The position numbers and the translations under genes are program-made. The notes beneath the pieces were generated by a model, which saw nothing but the letters and a program-made list of their open reading frames with translations, did not search any database and was not told where the DNA came from. Positions 44,401 through 56,458 of a stretch of DNA of 64,000 bases are shown piece by piece. Source of the stretch: Echinarachnius parma (Eukaryota; Echinodermata; Echinoidea; Clypeasteroida; Echinarachniidae); NCBI GenBank assembly GCA_037951105.1, contig JBAMJV010009074.1, positions 40,928-104,927 of the forward strand, in the 5' to 3' direction. Numbering within the stretch: the first letter of the stretch is position 1; each line of letters begins with the position of its first letter.

Positions 44401-45594
44401 TAATGGGGGACCAACTCCTCCACATCCCCCCCCCCCCCCCCACCCCCACACCTAAACACATAACATGTACTTACGTACACACCCGCATGTTTTCTGCACC
44501 ATTGGAACGTTGGTATTGGTATGGTGTTCCATTATGCTTTCATTATATGACATCTTATTTGCATAAGGGACAACCGTGGGAAAATGTTGTTTGCCTTCCA
44601 CTGTAAGTAATTCGACAATAGAAATAACACACATTATACGCAAACGTAATACTGCAAAGCCACCTCTATACTGCAACTAAACTTCTGAAATATCCACTCT
44701 GAAACTAAATAACGCCTTAAAGACACATTTTGCAAGCAAAAAGAAATATATTGTTGAGATTTTGTCTTATATGAAAGAAATACAATGTCAGGGCTTGTCT
44801 GAAACGATTAGAGCATGACCATATTATTTCAGTGTAATTATATTGCTAGCTATAATACAGGGTCGCTGAGGCTCATTGATTTGTATAGCTGCATAATTAT
44901 GCAGAACCTTTATTGTGTTCGGTGTGTACAAAGCAAATATCACATTCATTTTTCTTAACACATTGCTTACGGGAACCGGGTGAACTAAGTATAAAGTCTA
45001 TGGGGATTTCAGAATTTCGAAGTGAACGGGTTAATAAGAACACTTCAGTGATTAAATCAAATTTGTGATGCAACAGATTAGTTTTCCTTTATATTGTTAC
45101 AAGAAAAACAACTCATTCATCGATGATTTATAGATTTAGTACTTGAAGAGATGATCCTGAATACCACGTGTTAGACTACGAAGCGTGATTTTCTTCATAC
45201 AATTGATATTTATTGGTATATCAATATGAACAAGGCTTTGACAATTTCAAACTTCTTAAAATCTGCCCGTCTATAAATTTAAATACTTATGGTTAAATTA
45301 TTGCAACTTCATAAATAATAAATACGTGAATAAACGTGTACGTTATAAATAAAACCAGCAAGACAATAAGGCTTCCGTCGCCGTGAATCTAAATCGGGAC
45401 ATCCACATTGCTTGAGATCGGTGTCCTAACCATAAATATTCACACATCCTTCGTAATCGACCAAACTCACCATTACTCGGCTGTTTAATATTCATATAAC
45501 ATACAGTTTGAATACATCACTCAGCGGACATATCATTTCACAGAAATACACATTTTATTAACCCTTATTTTGGAAGATAGGTATTGTTTGTTTG

Positions 45595-46547
45595 CAGGGG
45601 TGTCGATCCTGGGGGGGCAGGGGGGGGTGGTCGCCCCCCCCCCCCCCCCCCAATGAAAATATTGGGGGGGGGTGGTCGCCCCCCCCCCCCCCAATGAAAA
45701 TATTGGGGAGGGCGAACATATTATTTCGCCCCCCCCCCCCCCCCAATAATTCCGAAAATGAGGAAGAAAAAATAGAGTGATATAATGCCAAAGAGGGGAA
45801 AGACACATTTATCAATAATTAATCTTCAAAATAGCCGTTTTTTAGTTTGAAAAGGACAGTAAATCTCTTTTTGGCAAATCAAATTGGAATATCATGTCCC
45901 CCCACATTTGAAAAAGGAGCAGATTGTCCCCCTCCCTTTGTCATTATGTATGTTTGGTTCCATACCTATATACTTCATATTACGTGCAATTTCTGTCTCA
46001 GGTGTGCACCAAATCGCACAATTTCACGCCCAAAAATACAAAAGCTCCCTACTGTGGGAGGGGGACACCCCCTCCCACGCTTGGTCGCTTCGCTTCCTCG
46101 CAATACCCTCCCCTACACTTTTTAGAAATTGTTGACGCCCTTGCTTAGTTTCATGGGAGCCCAATGCCCTAGACTATATCGATGACTCTATAGTATACAT
46201 GATCACGTGGATCTATCTCGTGCAAGACTCAGTCTTTCCCTCGCTATGCCCTTTAAAAATACGTTATGAGTAGGTTCACTATTTCATACAATTTTAACAC
46301 CCATGCTAGGAGCAAATGTCTGAAATCTAAATCTTCCGGGGGCTCCGCCCCCTGGACCCCCATTATTGTCCCCAAATGTCAGGTCTTCGAGCCATCAAGA
46401 CACTTTCAATGAGCGCATAATAAAACTTCCGGGCATGCCAATGTGGGGCTTTTAGCTCTCTCAGTGGTCACTCTGGAATTTTTTTTAAATTTCGCCCCCC
46501 CCCCCTCCCCCCCCCCCCCCAAACTCAAAAACGGATCGACACCCCTG
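45595..46547. mobile_element. hAT-like non-autonomous element
   Basis: The ends CAGGGGTGTCGATCC and GGATCGACACCCCTG are perfect 15 bp inverted repeats. They are flanked by TTTGTTTG (45587-45594 and 46548-46555), an 8 bp target duplication. Module C copy 2 has the single site at 53768-53775. CAGGGGTG ends and 8 bp duplications are the hAT signature. The interior has several long G/C runs near both ends and no transposase. A fragment of the same interior occurs at 52190-52500. Confidence 0.9.
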
Positions 46548-46576
46548 TTTGTTTGATATCAATTAATAATGCTTAA

Positions 46577-46936
46577 AGGGATGCCTGTAAAGTGTCTAAC
46601 TCCACGAAAATTATTTGGAGCTTCCTCGTTTCTCTTCTACCGTCTTGTTTAGCTTATGGTAAGAAAATAATGAAATAGGGTTACCTAGATGTTTTCAATT
46701 GACGACATATGTCATTCAGCTCAAGAGCGTTGAACGGTCATAAACCTCATACACGTCATACAGTAATTCGTTGTAATAGCTGACGCATATTTTTGTTTTT
46801 TTTAACCAGGAAAGCAGTGTTCTTTTTCAATGAAACTTTCACACATCATTTTGGACATATCTTTCAATGATTTTGGTACAGGATTAAAGTCTCAAATGTC
46901 ATTTTAGGCAATATCTGACACTTTACAGGTGCACCT
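46577..46936. mobile_element. TTAA MITE, family B, intact ends
   Basis: The inverted ends AGGGATGCCTGTAAAGTGTC and AGGTGCACCTGTAAAGTGTC (right end complemented) lie between TTAA at 46573-46576 and 46937-46940. The right TTAA is shared with the next MITE. Confidence 0.9.
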
Positions 46937-46940
46937 TTAA

Positions 46941-47476
46941 AGGGGTAGTTTAGTTTTGGTAGAGAGAGCGCTGCACATCACAATTTTGTTGTGAGGTAAT
47001 GAAAAACTGAGTATCGAATTTGAGAAAACATGCAATTTTAATGGCAGAATAAACTTTATTTGGTCAAAATCGGTCCAGAAACGGCTGAAATATCAATTAA
47101 TATATCTGACCCTACAATTATTTGGAGCCCAAATAATTAGAAGGTTTCTTCAAAAAAAATTAAAAATGCTTACACTTTTTCAAAAATGTTCAAAAGTGTT
47201 TTTTTAATAATTGTTGATGATCTCTCTATTTAATCATTATTTCAATAAAACATCACATGCATAATTTTGTATACACAATGTTTGAAACCAACGCCTTTTT
47301 AGAGAGCGCCCTTTTGTGTTTGAATGGATTTTTTTTTAATGATAACAGGCTTTTACTTCGTCGTTTGTAATTTTGTATACCTTTCGATCAATGTTGGAGT
47401 TATAACTATTAGTTTATAATGTTACTGTCCAGGTTTGATTAGTAAAGTTCAGCCTTACCAAATCTGTACCACCCCT
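46941..47476. mobile_element. TTAA MITE, family A, second intact copy
   Basis: Ends AGGGGTAGTTTAGTTTTGGT and CCAAATCTGTACCACCCCT, with TTAA on both sides (46937-46940, 47477-47480). It is in reverse orientation relative to 4264-4796 and abuts the family B element. Confidence 0.9.
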
Positions 47477-47639
47477 TTAACATACACTAGCATTACATTC
47501 CAAACAATCTTTTCTGTACATGCACTAGCCAGTAGTATCGACTCGTTTACTATATTGGGCAGATAACTGTACATTAATTGTCATGGTAGTCGTTTAAATA
47601 GTCATACAAGCGCCATAATCTTGATTCGATCTACAAGAC

Positions 47640-48110
47640 GAGACTGGTTATCATTCGTGATTGCATTAAACCAAACCTCAGAAGTTAGCCATTGTGTGTT
47701 AATTAGTAAAATATACAGCATGAGCTTGCTGATCAGGATCACAAGATCTTTGCTGTAATACTATTCGGGGTCTCTCGATTGGGTGGAAGCTAAAGGTTTT
47801 AGTGTAGTGTGATCTTGTCTTTAAATACGAGGGTTGCGGGTTCGAGTCACAATTCATGTGACGTCTGTTGCCCTTCAGAGGCACTTAATCTACATTGCTG
47901 CTCTTCACCCAGGTGTAATAAATGGGTCCTCGTGAGGATGTGTGTTAAAGCATGTGTGCGCTTTTAAGATATTGAGTGTGGATGTTTTCGATGACAGGGA
48001 TAATAACAGACGCATGCTCTTATGGGAGAACATTGCAAACGCACTGAAGAGGACATGACCTGATAAGTCAACGAAACTATTAGCATCATTAGTAGTAGAA
48101 CATTTCATAG
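47640..48110. repeat. Diverged module D fragment with tRNA-derived SINE-like sequence
   Basis: It aligns with 50870-51260 and 62140-62550. Shared words are GGGTTCGAGTCAC (a B-box), AGGTGTAATAAATGGGTCCTC and GATGACAGGGATAATAACA. A possible A-box sits upstream. The tail part resembles SINE bodies common in marine deuterostomes, which is only an impression. Confidence 0.5.
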
Positions 48111-48282
48111 TATAGAAGTAGTATTCATTGGTAATAAACCGCTTGGTCCACTAGACAGATTCAAACTTAGAGGAATATTCAGGGGCGTAGTATGCATTCG
48201 ACTGACTGTAAAATGACAGTATAGGGATGCACATTTTATTTCAACGCGTCCAATGGTTACCCCTTTTCATTGTTTTAATGTA

Positions 48283-49192
48283 CAGTCAAACCTGTCTATA
48301 GCGACCACTCAAGGGACCGGCGAAAAGTGGCCGCTATGGACAGGTGGTCGCATTAGACAGGTAGGCCGCCATTTTGAATTTCCAGTCGCATAATATCTTG
48401 CCCATATGCACATGTGTAATTAAATGGCATCGGTACACGCTCGTGTTAGTAGTTTATTCAAGTGTTTGTTGCATGCATATGCATAACCAAACCAAAAATT
48501 GAAATTATACATGAATTGGCATTACATTTCAAATTATATTACATGTTTGTACATGTACGATTATCTTTGTTTTATACGTGAAATTGAAATTGCAAAATGT
48601 GTCAATTTATTTACTCATCAATAGACTAGAGAGATTCACCTGCACTTTTAATTGCTCATAACGAGTTTTCTATAGAATTCTGAAGTCAAGATACATCGTT
48701 TGGTCGTAACACGGGGATTATCATTGAACATAATTAGAAACATGGGAAACACCCCGCCTAGGCTATTAGAATAATTGTTAGATGTCAAATTCGGTTGTGA
48801 TGTTGAATGAAGTGTCTTTGTGTGACGCATTTCAGGATCAGCATTAGGTACTGCAGTGAAGGGAACGAATCTTTGTTTATGAGTCTGAAGCACTTGGTGT
48901 CGATTAGGCCTTGTTAATGAATTATTTTATGCATTAACATGCTCAGTATTGGAGCCTTGACCGAACAAAGGTAAATTTATTGGTGCCTTGGTCGCTCAAG
49001 CGATATTTTTGGTCGCTATACACAGGTTTAAACGTGCGTCGGGACCCAAATAGGGTGGTCGCTGGTCGCGTTAGGCAGGTGGTCGCATTACGCAGGTCGC
49101 TTAACACATGATTTTTCACGGGGGGACCAGATAGCGGTCGTTATGAACAGGTGGTCGTTATAGACAGGTGGTCGCATTAGCAGGTTTGACTG
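48283..49192. mobile_element. TA-flanked element with CAGTCAAACCTG ends
   Basis: The 910 bp is flanked by TA (48281-48282 and 49193-49194). The left end reads CAGTCAAACCTGTCTATAGC. The right end contains GTTATAGACAGG and CAGGTTTGACTG, with several internal copies of GGTGGTCGCATTA. It is a widespread-looking invertebrate MITE type. No transposase frame is seen. Confidence 0.85.
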
Positions 49193-49194
49193 TA

Positions 49195-49972
49195 TATATT
49201 TGTGTTTGTTTTCAAACTATTGGGAATGGGAAAATTAACCAAAATCGAATAAATTATTGTGTTTATGTAGAAAATTCCATTCTAAACCATTTTCGAGGAC
49301 AATACTATCTGGAAGAACATTGTTCGGGATATTTACAAAATAGGTGTTTACTTGAAACAGCGTTTTGCAGGCGAGAGTCTGCACTTTATATAATGAACTA
49401 TTTAAGGTGTCCTTAAACAAATGATTTCACATCGCCATCAATATACGAACCATGAGAATTATAAGTTCGTCAATAGAACATCCCTTTTCTAAGTAGCATA
49501 CAATTTTTTAATTCACGGAATTTTCGACGACCTCTCGTGTTCTTCAGGGTAGATAGACAATTTACTGTGAACTTGTTGACGAAGACGAGATATCAATTTC
49601 AGTGAATAGAACAACTTATGATTGTTGGAGAAAATGCATCACTATCATCCGTATTTCTGTTGTTAATAAATAAGTTATGTGCCCGAATAATTATACTTCC
49701 AATATTCAGCTGACAAAACAAAACAAATATTGCCCTCTTTGATGCCCGAAAATGATTTTACTCGAATCTGGGACGGTTTTTGCCCGAAATCTGCAAAAAT
49801 GTAACATGACTCTGCCTACAAAATGACACGGATTTGCCCAAATGTGACATTCCCCCCCCCCCCCCCCAAGATTTGACATGCTTTGCCTAATTGCGAGGTG
49901 TTTTTTGCCCGAATAATGTCCAGGGAGGTAACCTCCTCAGCCACCCCCCGTCTCCAACACCTATGATTATGA
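49195..49972. other. Stretch without a recognised gene
   Basis: AT-rich DNA with a poly-C tract near 49852 and a degenerate TTGCCCGAAT repeat (49680-49915). Two short frames here are not recognised. Confidence 0.35.
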
Positions 49973-51935
49973 TATGGAACAATGCTAATAACTAACATTA
50001 AATGTGTTTTTACTTACCTCATTGAAATTAATCAATTGCTAAGTCAGCTATTCAAACTTCAAATTAAAACACCATTAGAGACGATGCGGTTCAATCACAA
50101 ACTACAAATAAGTGAACAATGAGTGTTTAGCGGTTCTAGCTATGTACACTGAAAGTGATCAATATTCTGTAAGGTTTGCCATAATTATACGTCCATGATG
50201 ATTTGCGAATATAACTGAACAGATGTTAATCATAAGGTGTAAGAGCGAACACGTCTCAGATATGATTGAGTTCAGTAAATATCGATGCGCAGTGGTCGAT
50301 GGTGCTGATAACCAAGAAGATCAGCTTAATCCGATGGAAAAGGTTATCGCGAATATATTGCAAAGTGTGTCTCAGCAAAAAGCTTAAAAGTTGTATGAAA
50401 TATCATTTATGCACACCGGCTAAGGGTGGGTCCATAGACAGGTCCAATATAAACGCTGATGTGCGCACGCAGACAAAAACAAGTCATGTTTGCAACGGGA
50501 CGCCATTACCGCTTTGAAGTTTGGACCATGAACTCGATCATTTGTATTATATCCGATAATTGATTATCGTGAAATAAAATGTATAGTAGATCTAATCAAA
50601 ACGTGAAATAAAATGTACAGTAGATCCACTCATAACGTGTAATTTGGTTGTATTTAACGTGTGTAAAGAGTGAGCTGACAAGTAAAATTGTCTACTCTTT
50701 GCTTGTTATCAAGTTTATCGAAACCGGAATAGATTTCTTTATCGATGTGCATTATGCAAGAGTTATGCTTCTGGTGGCCCATAACTGATTTGAAAATATA
50801 CTTGTTAAATATAAAAAGACACGTAATATGTCAGTACAAATTTCATTACTTCATACAGTTGGTATATGTCTTAAATATTGTAGTATACAGACGGGGCTTG
50901 TCAATCAGGATCCCGGGTTCTTTGCTGTTACAATTTAGTGGTCGATTAGGTGGAAGCTTCGTGGTTGAGTGGGGTGTGCTTTTGTATTTCAATATGAGGG
51001 TCATGGGTTCGAGACACATTTTACCTGGCATCTTTGCCCTTCTGCTGCTCTCCTCCCACGTGTAATAAATGGGTCCTCGGTAGGATTAGGGATGTTTGTT
51101 CAAGCATCTGTGCACTTTTAAAATAGCACTGGTTTGAATGAGCGCTGGATTGAATTGAGTGTTGGTGTGTATCCGATGACAGGGGTATTAACATACGCCT
51201 GTTATGATGGGAAAACATTGCAAACGTACCGAAGAGGCTACAACCTGATGAGTAAACGAAACTAATATACAACTAACGAATGGGCTTCTTGTGATAGTCA
51301 AATATATTACCGAGGTGGGCACGAAATGACTAATACCCGAAGTGTAGCCTTTGCTCCCATAATTGGTATTAAAATTACTGAAGCGTGTGCATGGTAGATG
51401 GGAAAAACCCAGGCAAACAATACTACACATTTTTTTTTCTTCCTTTGTTGTAAATTCAATACATTACAAGTACACAAATTACAATTTGAATCTCAAAACT
51501 CCGATCATAAACTGGGGCATATAGTGCACTACTACACAGGAGCAAAATGCGTACCTTGCTCCCCCGCATCCATATTTGGTAGGAATTGTTTGTGTTCATT
51601 CCTTATTGCAAAGGGAATTTGTTCGCCTTCCATATTGACATGATTGTGGTACATTCAATAGAAATTGCACACACAACACATTTGCATTAAATAATATTTT
51701 AATTGATATTAGTTTCAATGCGTACACATCGTAATGCTTGTATTCTCCCCAGTCTGCAAAACATAATGCTTTGAAACTAGGGGTCATGAAGACGAAATAA
51801 CATTTTTGGTTACGATCACAAAAACTATTATTAAATATTAACATGACTTTTCACGATCTCTATCTATGACATATACTGAGATTTACATCATGTTATGTTA
51901 TGCATATGTGTTTCATAACCAACAGTATGTCGCAT
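49973..51935. repeat. Module D, copy 1
   Basis: It aligns with 61205-63200 throughout. Its first 200 bp also resembles 36150-36300 and 41390-41540 of units 1 and 2, linking modules A, B and D as one diverged unit. It contains the SINE-like part at about 50940-51250 with A-box TGGTTGAGTGGGG and B-box GGTTCGAGAC. No coding frame is conserved between copies beyond about 80 codons. Confidence 0.75.
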
Positions 51936-52189
51936 TAATCGCTCCCTCGGGACTCATTCTTGGTTGTACGCTATGTTGTTGGATAATACATAATATGGCA
52001 TACGGTTTATGTTGGAACTGTTTATGACACTAAATACAATATTTGTGCGGTGTGTGTGTGTTGGGATGCATATTTATTAGTGTGCCAATTATTTGCTTTT
52101 CTTCGCTAAAATATATCAAAGATTTCTGGTCGATCAAATCATAACACGCTTTCCCAGATGCAGTTAATCTTATGCCCGAATTTCCTATC

Positions 52190-52500
52190 TAGGTAAGCAC
52201 CAGATTGCACAATTTCAAGTCCAAAAATACAAAAGCTCCCTACCGTGGAAAGGGGTGACACCCCCCCCCCCACCCCCCCCCCCCCCCCCCCACCACCCTC
52301 CCCCGCTCAGTCACTTCGCTCCCTCAGGCTTGGTCGCTTCGCTCCCTCATAATGTCTCGCTCTCACCTCTGGCTCAAAGTTGGCAACCCTGTGAGTGTGG
52401 TTGGGCATGAGCTCCCACACACAACAAATTGTGAGCCCCCTTAGGTCTTTGCCTCCCCCCCCCCCCCCCCCAATCCAAAATGTATTCCGGCGCTCCTGAA
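52190..52500. mobile_element. Fragment of the hAT-like element interior
   Basis: The phrase CACAATTTCAAGTCCAAAAA and AAAAGCTCCCTACCGTGG match 46015-46060 of the element at 45595-46547. Expanded C tracts follow. The ends are missing. Confidence 0.65.
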
Positions 52501-52559
52501 TTACAACTATCTCCATAATCAGCAGACGATTGAAAATGGTGGGAAATAGTCTAGGCTTC

Positions 52560-53870
52560 TGTTACAATAAGACAAACAAAAAAGTACAAGAGAAATATGT
52601 AAGCTCCATGTGATTTTTGTTGATTTTGCCTCAGTGCATGGATCACTTTATAGGGGGCCTATAGGGTAAGAATGCCTAATGGGGGAGCTATCCCCCCCCC
52701 CCCCCCCTCTTCATACACACACACACACACATGACACATGACACATACATGCCCACATATTTTATGCGACATTGGCACGATTTATATAGTGCTCCATTAT
52801 GCTTTCATAATATGACATATTATTATTCGCATATGGGACAACCGTGGGAAAATTGTTGTTTGCCTTCATTCTAAGTAATTCAATAGAAATTACACACAAT
52901 ATACGCAACCATAATACTGCAGAGCCACCTCTAAACTGCAACCAAACTCCCGAAAACTCCAGTCTGAAACTCACTAACGCATTCAAGATACTGTACACAT
53001 TTTGCAGGCCAAAAAAAAATAGTGTTGAGATTATTGTCTTATATGAAAGAAAATACAATTTTAGAGCAAGTCTGAGAAGAGAGCCTGACCATATTATGTC
53101 AATGTTATTGTACTGCTATAATGCAGGATCCCTGAGACTCGCCAATTAGTCTAGCTGCATTCGGACCCTTTATTGTGTTCCGTGTGTACAAAGCAAATAT
53201 CACATATATATTGGTTAATAAGAGCACTTAAGTGATGAAATCAAATTCATGATGTAACAGATTGGTTTTCCTAAATATCGTTAAAAGAATATCAACTAAT
53301 TTATCGATGATCTATAGCTTTAGTTTTAAAAGAACTGATCCTGCATACCACGTATTAGACTACGAAGGGTGTTTTTCTGCATACAATTGATATGTATTGG
53401 TATATCAATTGGTCAAAGGCTTTGACTGTTTCAAATCTGCCCATCTACAAATTTGAATACTTATGGTTAAATTATTGCAACTTCATACAAAATAAATACC
53501 GTACGTGAATAAACGTGTACGTTATTAACACAAACAGCAACGACAACTAGGCTTCCGTCGCCGTGAATCCAAATCGGGACATCCACATTGCTTTAGACCG
53601 GTGTCCTAACCATCAATATTCACATATCCCTCGTAATCGACCAAACTCACCATTACTCGGCTGTATGATAACATCAAGTTTGTATACATCACTTAGTGGA
53701 CATATTAAATCACAGAAAGACACATTTTGTTAACCCTTTTTTGGAAGATATATCAACTTAGATATTATTTGTTTGATATCAATTAATAATTATTCACATA
53801 TATTAGTATTACATTCCAAACCTTCTTTTCTGCACATGCCCTAGTCAATATTCTCGACTCGTTTGCTATG
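52560..53870. repeat. Module C, copy 2
   Basis: It matches 44400-45590 and 47480-47560 and supplies the empty hAT site. It starts with a poly-C tract and a CA repeat near 52718. Confidence 0.75.
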
Positions 53871-54087
53871 TCCGTAATAGTACATGTATCACATACTGTA
53901 AGTCCGAGTGCTGTGCTGAGCCCGGGAGAGGAAGTTACATACAGTAGGCTTGTTAAGGGGTCCGTGACTATATTTTGGGGTACGATTGTTTTACTTTGAT
54001 CCAAGGAATTAAAAAGCACCACTTTCACAGAATATCCATTTTTCATGAATAAATTTTCATTAATTATGGAAATTAGAGACGATTTAA

Positions 54088-54634
54088 AGCAAAACCCAAG
54101 CAAAATGTTGCTTTCATAGTCTTGAAGAGATTAAGAAGAATAATCTCTGAAAGTTAGAGCATAATCGGGTAAGAAACAAGAAAACTACGGCTCTTTGAAG
54201 ATGTACATTTATTCCTATGGGGAACTCAAATTGGCAACGCACTCTGATAAGTGTGTGGACAACTCCCCATATGTTTTGTACACAAATGTTCCCATTTTTA
54301 CAGTTTTCTTCAAAGTCACATTTTTCCATTCCCCCTACTTATGATATGTTATGTATAAAAGCATTCTACAAAACATATGTTGAACTTGAACGAAGGGTAA
54401 ACATAAATTTTGAAAAATTTGAACAAAACTTAAATTTTGTGTACAAAAATGTATGGGGAGTTGTCCACAACTTTACCAGAGTGCGTTGCCAATTTGAGTC
54501 ACTCGAAGAAATACATGGCTCTTTTCAAAGAGTTTTCTTATTTCTTGACCGATTGTGATCAAATTTTCAGAGACTATTCATTATATTTAGTGTCTTATAG
54601 TGCATACAACAATTTGTCTGGATTACATTGTCCT
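54088..54634. mobile_element. Foldback element between TTAA sites
   Basis: It lies between TTAA at 54084-54087 and 54635-54638. The two halves are diverged inverted copies sharing CAAATTGGCAACGCACTCTG and GTGGACAACTCCCCATA. A related single arm occurs at 55560-55850. The terminal repeats are poor. Confidence 0.6.
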
Positions 54635-54639
54635 TTAAG

Positions 54640-54696
54640 GGGCCCATATTGTGAGAATGACTGATGAGAGAGCTATCCACCCCCCCCCCCCCCTTT

Positions 54697-54732
<36 letters not shown>

Positions 54733-55910
54733 ACACATGACACATACATGCCCACATATTTTATGCGACATAGGCACGATTTATATGGTGTTTCCTTATG
54801 CTTTCATAATGTGACATACTATTATTCGCATAAAGGGACAACCATGGGAAAATTGTTGGTTGCCTTTCATTGTAAGTAATTTAATAGAAATGACACACCG
54901 TATACGCAACCATAATACTGCAAAGCCACCTCTATACTGCAACTAAACTCCTGAAATATCCAGTCTAAAACTAACTAACGCATTAAAGATACTGAACACA
55001 TTTTGCAAGCCAAAATAATAAAAAATAGTGTTGAGATTATTGTCCTATATAAAAGAAATACAATTTTAGAGCAATTCTGAGACGATTAGAGAATTACCAT
55101 ACTAAAGTGTAATCATATTGCTATGATACAGGGTCGCTGAGACTCGTTAAAGGGACTTAGTAACATTGTCCAAATCCTCAAAATATTTTTTTTTATTCTA
55201 GCGTTTCCCTCATACCTTGTTGTATTTCGTATTAACAATAAAAATCATGGGACCGGTTTCGGTTTTTCAAATTTCCCTTTCGTTAAAAAGATATGTACGA
55301 TTGAAGTATTCAGATAAGAAAAACTCCCCCGGAGTTTTGAAACCGTGTACAAAGTGAGTGCAGTGAGTTAGTGAATATCACTTTGCATTTTCGCTCATTA
55401 CTTGGCCATGCAATGTCCATTTGACTTGAAATTTTCACACAATACCCTGTGGACATATGAGATAACAACAATATACATTGCATCAACCCTTCATCACTTT
55501 TTGCACATGTCAACAAAGTTACTAGATCCCTTTAATATGATTAGTCTAGCTGCATATTCAGTGGGATTAGGAGGAATACACTCTAAAAGTAAAGAGCATG
55601 ATCGGTCAAGAAGCAAGAAAATTATGGCTCTTTGAAGATGTCCATTTATTTAGATGTAGGTCTCAAATTGGTAACCCACTATGACAAGTTTGTGGACAAC
55701 ACCTAATATGTTTTGTACAGAAATGTTTACATATCTTATTCAGTTGTCTTCACACTTTTACAAATACAAAATGTGTATAAATTTATTCTATAAATCATAT
55801 TTTGAATTCAAATGAAGGGTAAACATATAATTTGTTGAAACAAAAATAAATAGATATATTATATAAGTATACAACATGTATGGGGATAATGTTAACCCTG
55901 CCGCTCAAAC
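54640..55910. repeat. Module C, copy 3, with insertions
   Basis: 54640-55146 matches copies 1 and 2. It is interrupted by a family C MITE at 55151-55531 and followed by an arm of the foldback element. A (CA)n microsatellite is at 54701-54730. Confidence 0.65.
55151..55531. mobile_element. TTAA MITE, family C, intact ends
   Basis: Ends AGGGACTTAGTAACATTGTC and GTTACTAGATCCCT, flanked by TTAA (55147-55150, 55532-55535). Module C copies 1 and 2 lack it at the corresponding GAGACTCG/ATTAGTCTAGC junction. Confidence 0.85.
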
Positions 55911-56458
55911 AACTAAACTTGAGTAAGTTGAGTAGGGGTGTAAGGCGCATAGTTGATTTGATCTTCATAAGGGGGTATTGTATGATCCCATACATATTGC
56001 ATGGAGGGATCTTGTTTACAAAAGTTATCGACTGTGCATGTATGTTTGCCATGGATTGTAAACCTGAGTTTTGAAATGTGCAATCTTTCTTTAGTATAAT
56101 TATAATGCTGAATATATCTTAGTTCCTGCTTGAAATTTCGAACTTCATCATTGTTTCAAAGTCAATTAGTCTTGAATGGGTTACGTTTCAATTTAGTTTC
56201 GTTTGGAGAAACATTTTGTATTATGTATGACTTTCTGTAATTTTCTACTGACCTGCCTCTATTATGTAGTTATCAATGTGTTAACATCCGTATTCACATA
56301 AAATGACAACAATAAGCACAACATAGCAATTGAAATAGCACGGACGATAATTCGGTTCAAAGTAAGGAATCGTACAAAAGCAAACCAAGAAATTAAATTA
56401 AAATGGTGAACACAACATAGACAAATTTAATGGACAATTTGAATAAAGATCAAATAAA
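55911..56458. other. AT-rich stretch before the RTE-like LINE
   Basis: No gene recognised. The last 120 bp (AAATGGTGAACACAAC onward) may be the LINE 5' region. Confidence 0.3.

Larger units (their letters stand above)
44400..47560. repeat. Module C, copy 1
   Basis: After a poly-C tract at 44426, sequence from 44480 (CATGTTTTCTGCACCATTGG) aligns with 52745-53870 and the start also with 54730-55150. It includes the phrases GGGACAACCGTGGGAAAA and GGCTTCCGTCGCCGTGAATC. It is lengthened here by a hAT-like element and two adjacent TTAA MITEs. Confidence 0.7.

Noticed and set aside
48283..49192. Retrovirus or LTR element
   Set aside because: No direct terminal repeats, primer-binding site or gag/pol motifs were seen here or elsewhere in the window; ends are inverted and TA-flanked.
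50745..51065. 106-codon frame in module D
   Set aside because: The homologous place in copy 2 (62.0-62.3 kb) does not keep the frame.
54217..54664. Overlapping frames of 113 and 75 codons
   Set aside because: They fall inside the foldback element, and the two arms encode unrelated frames.
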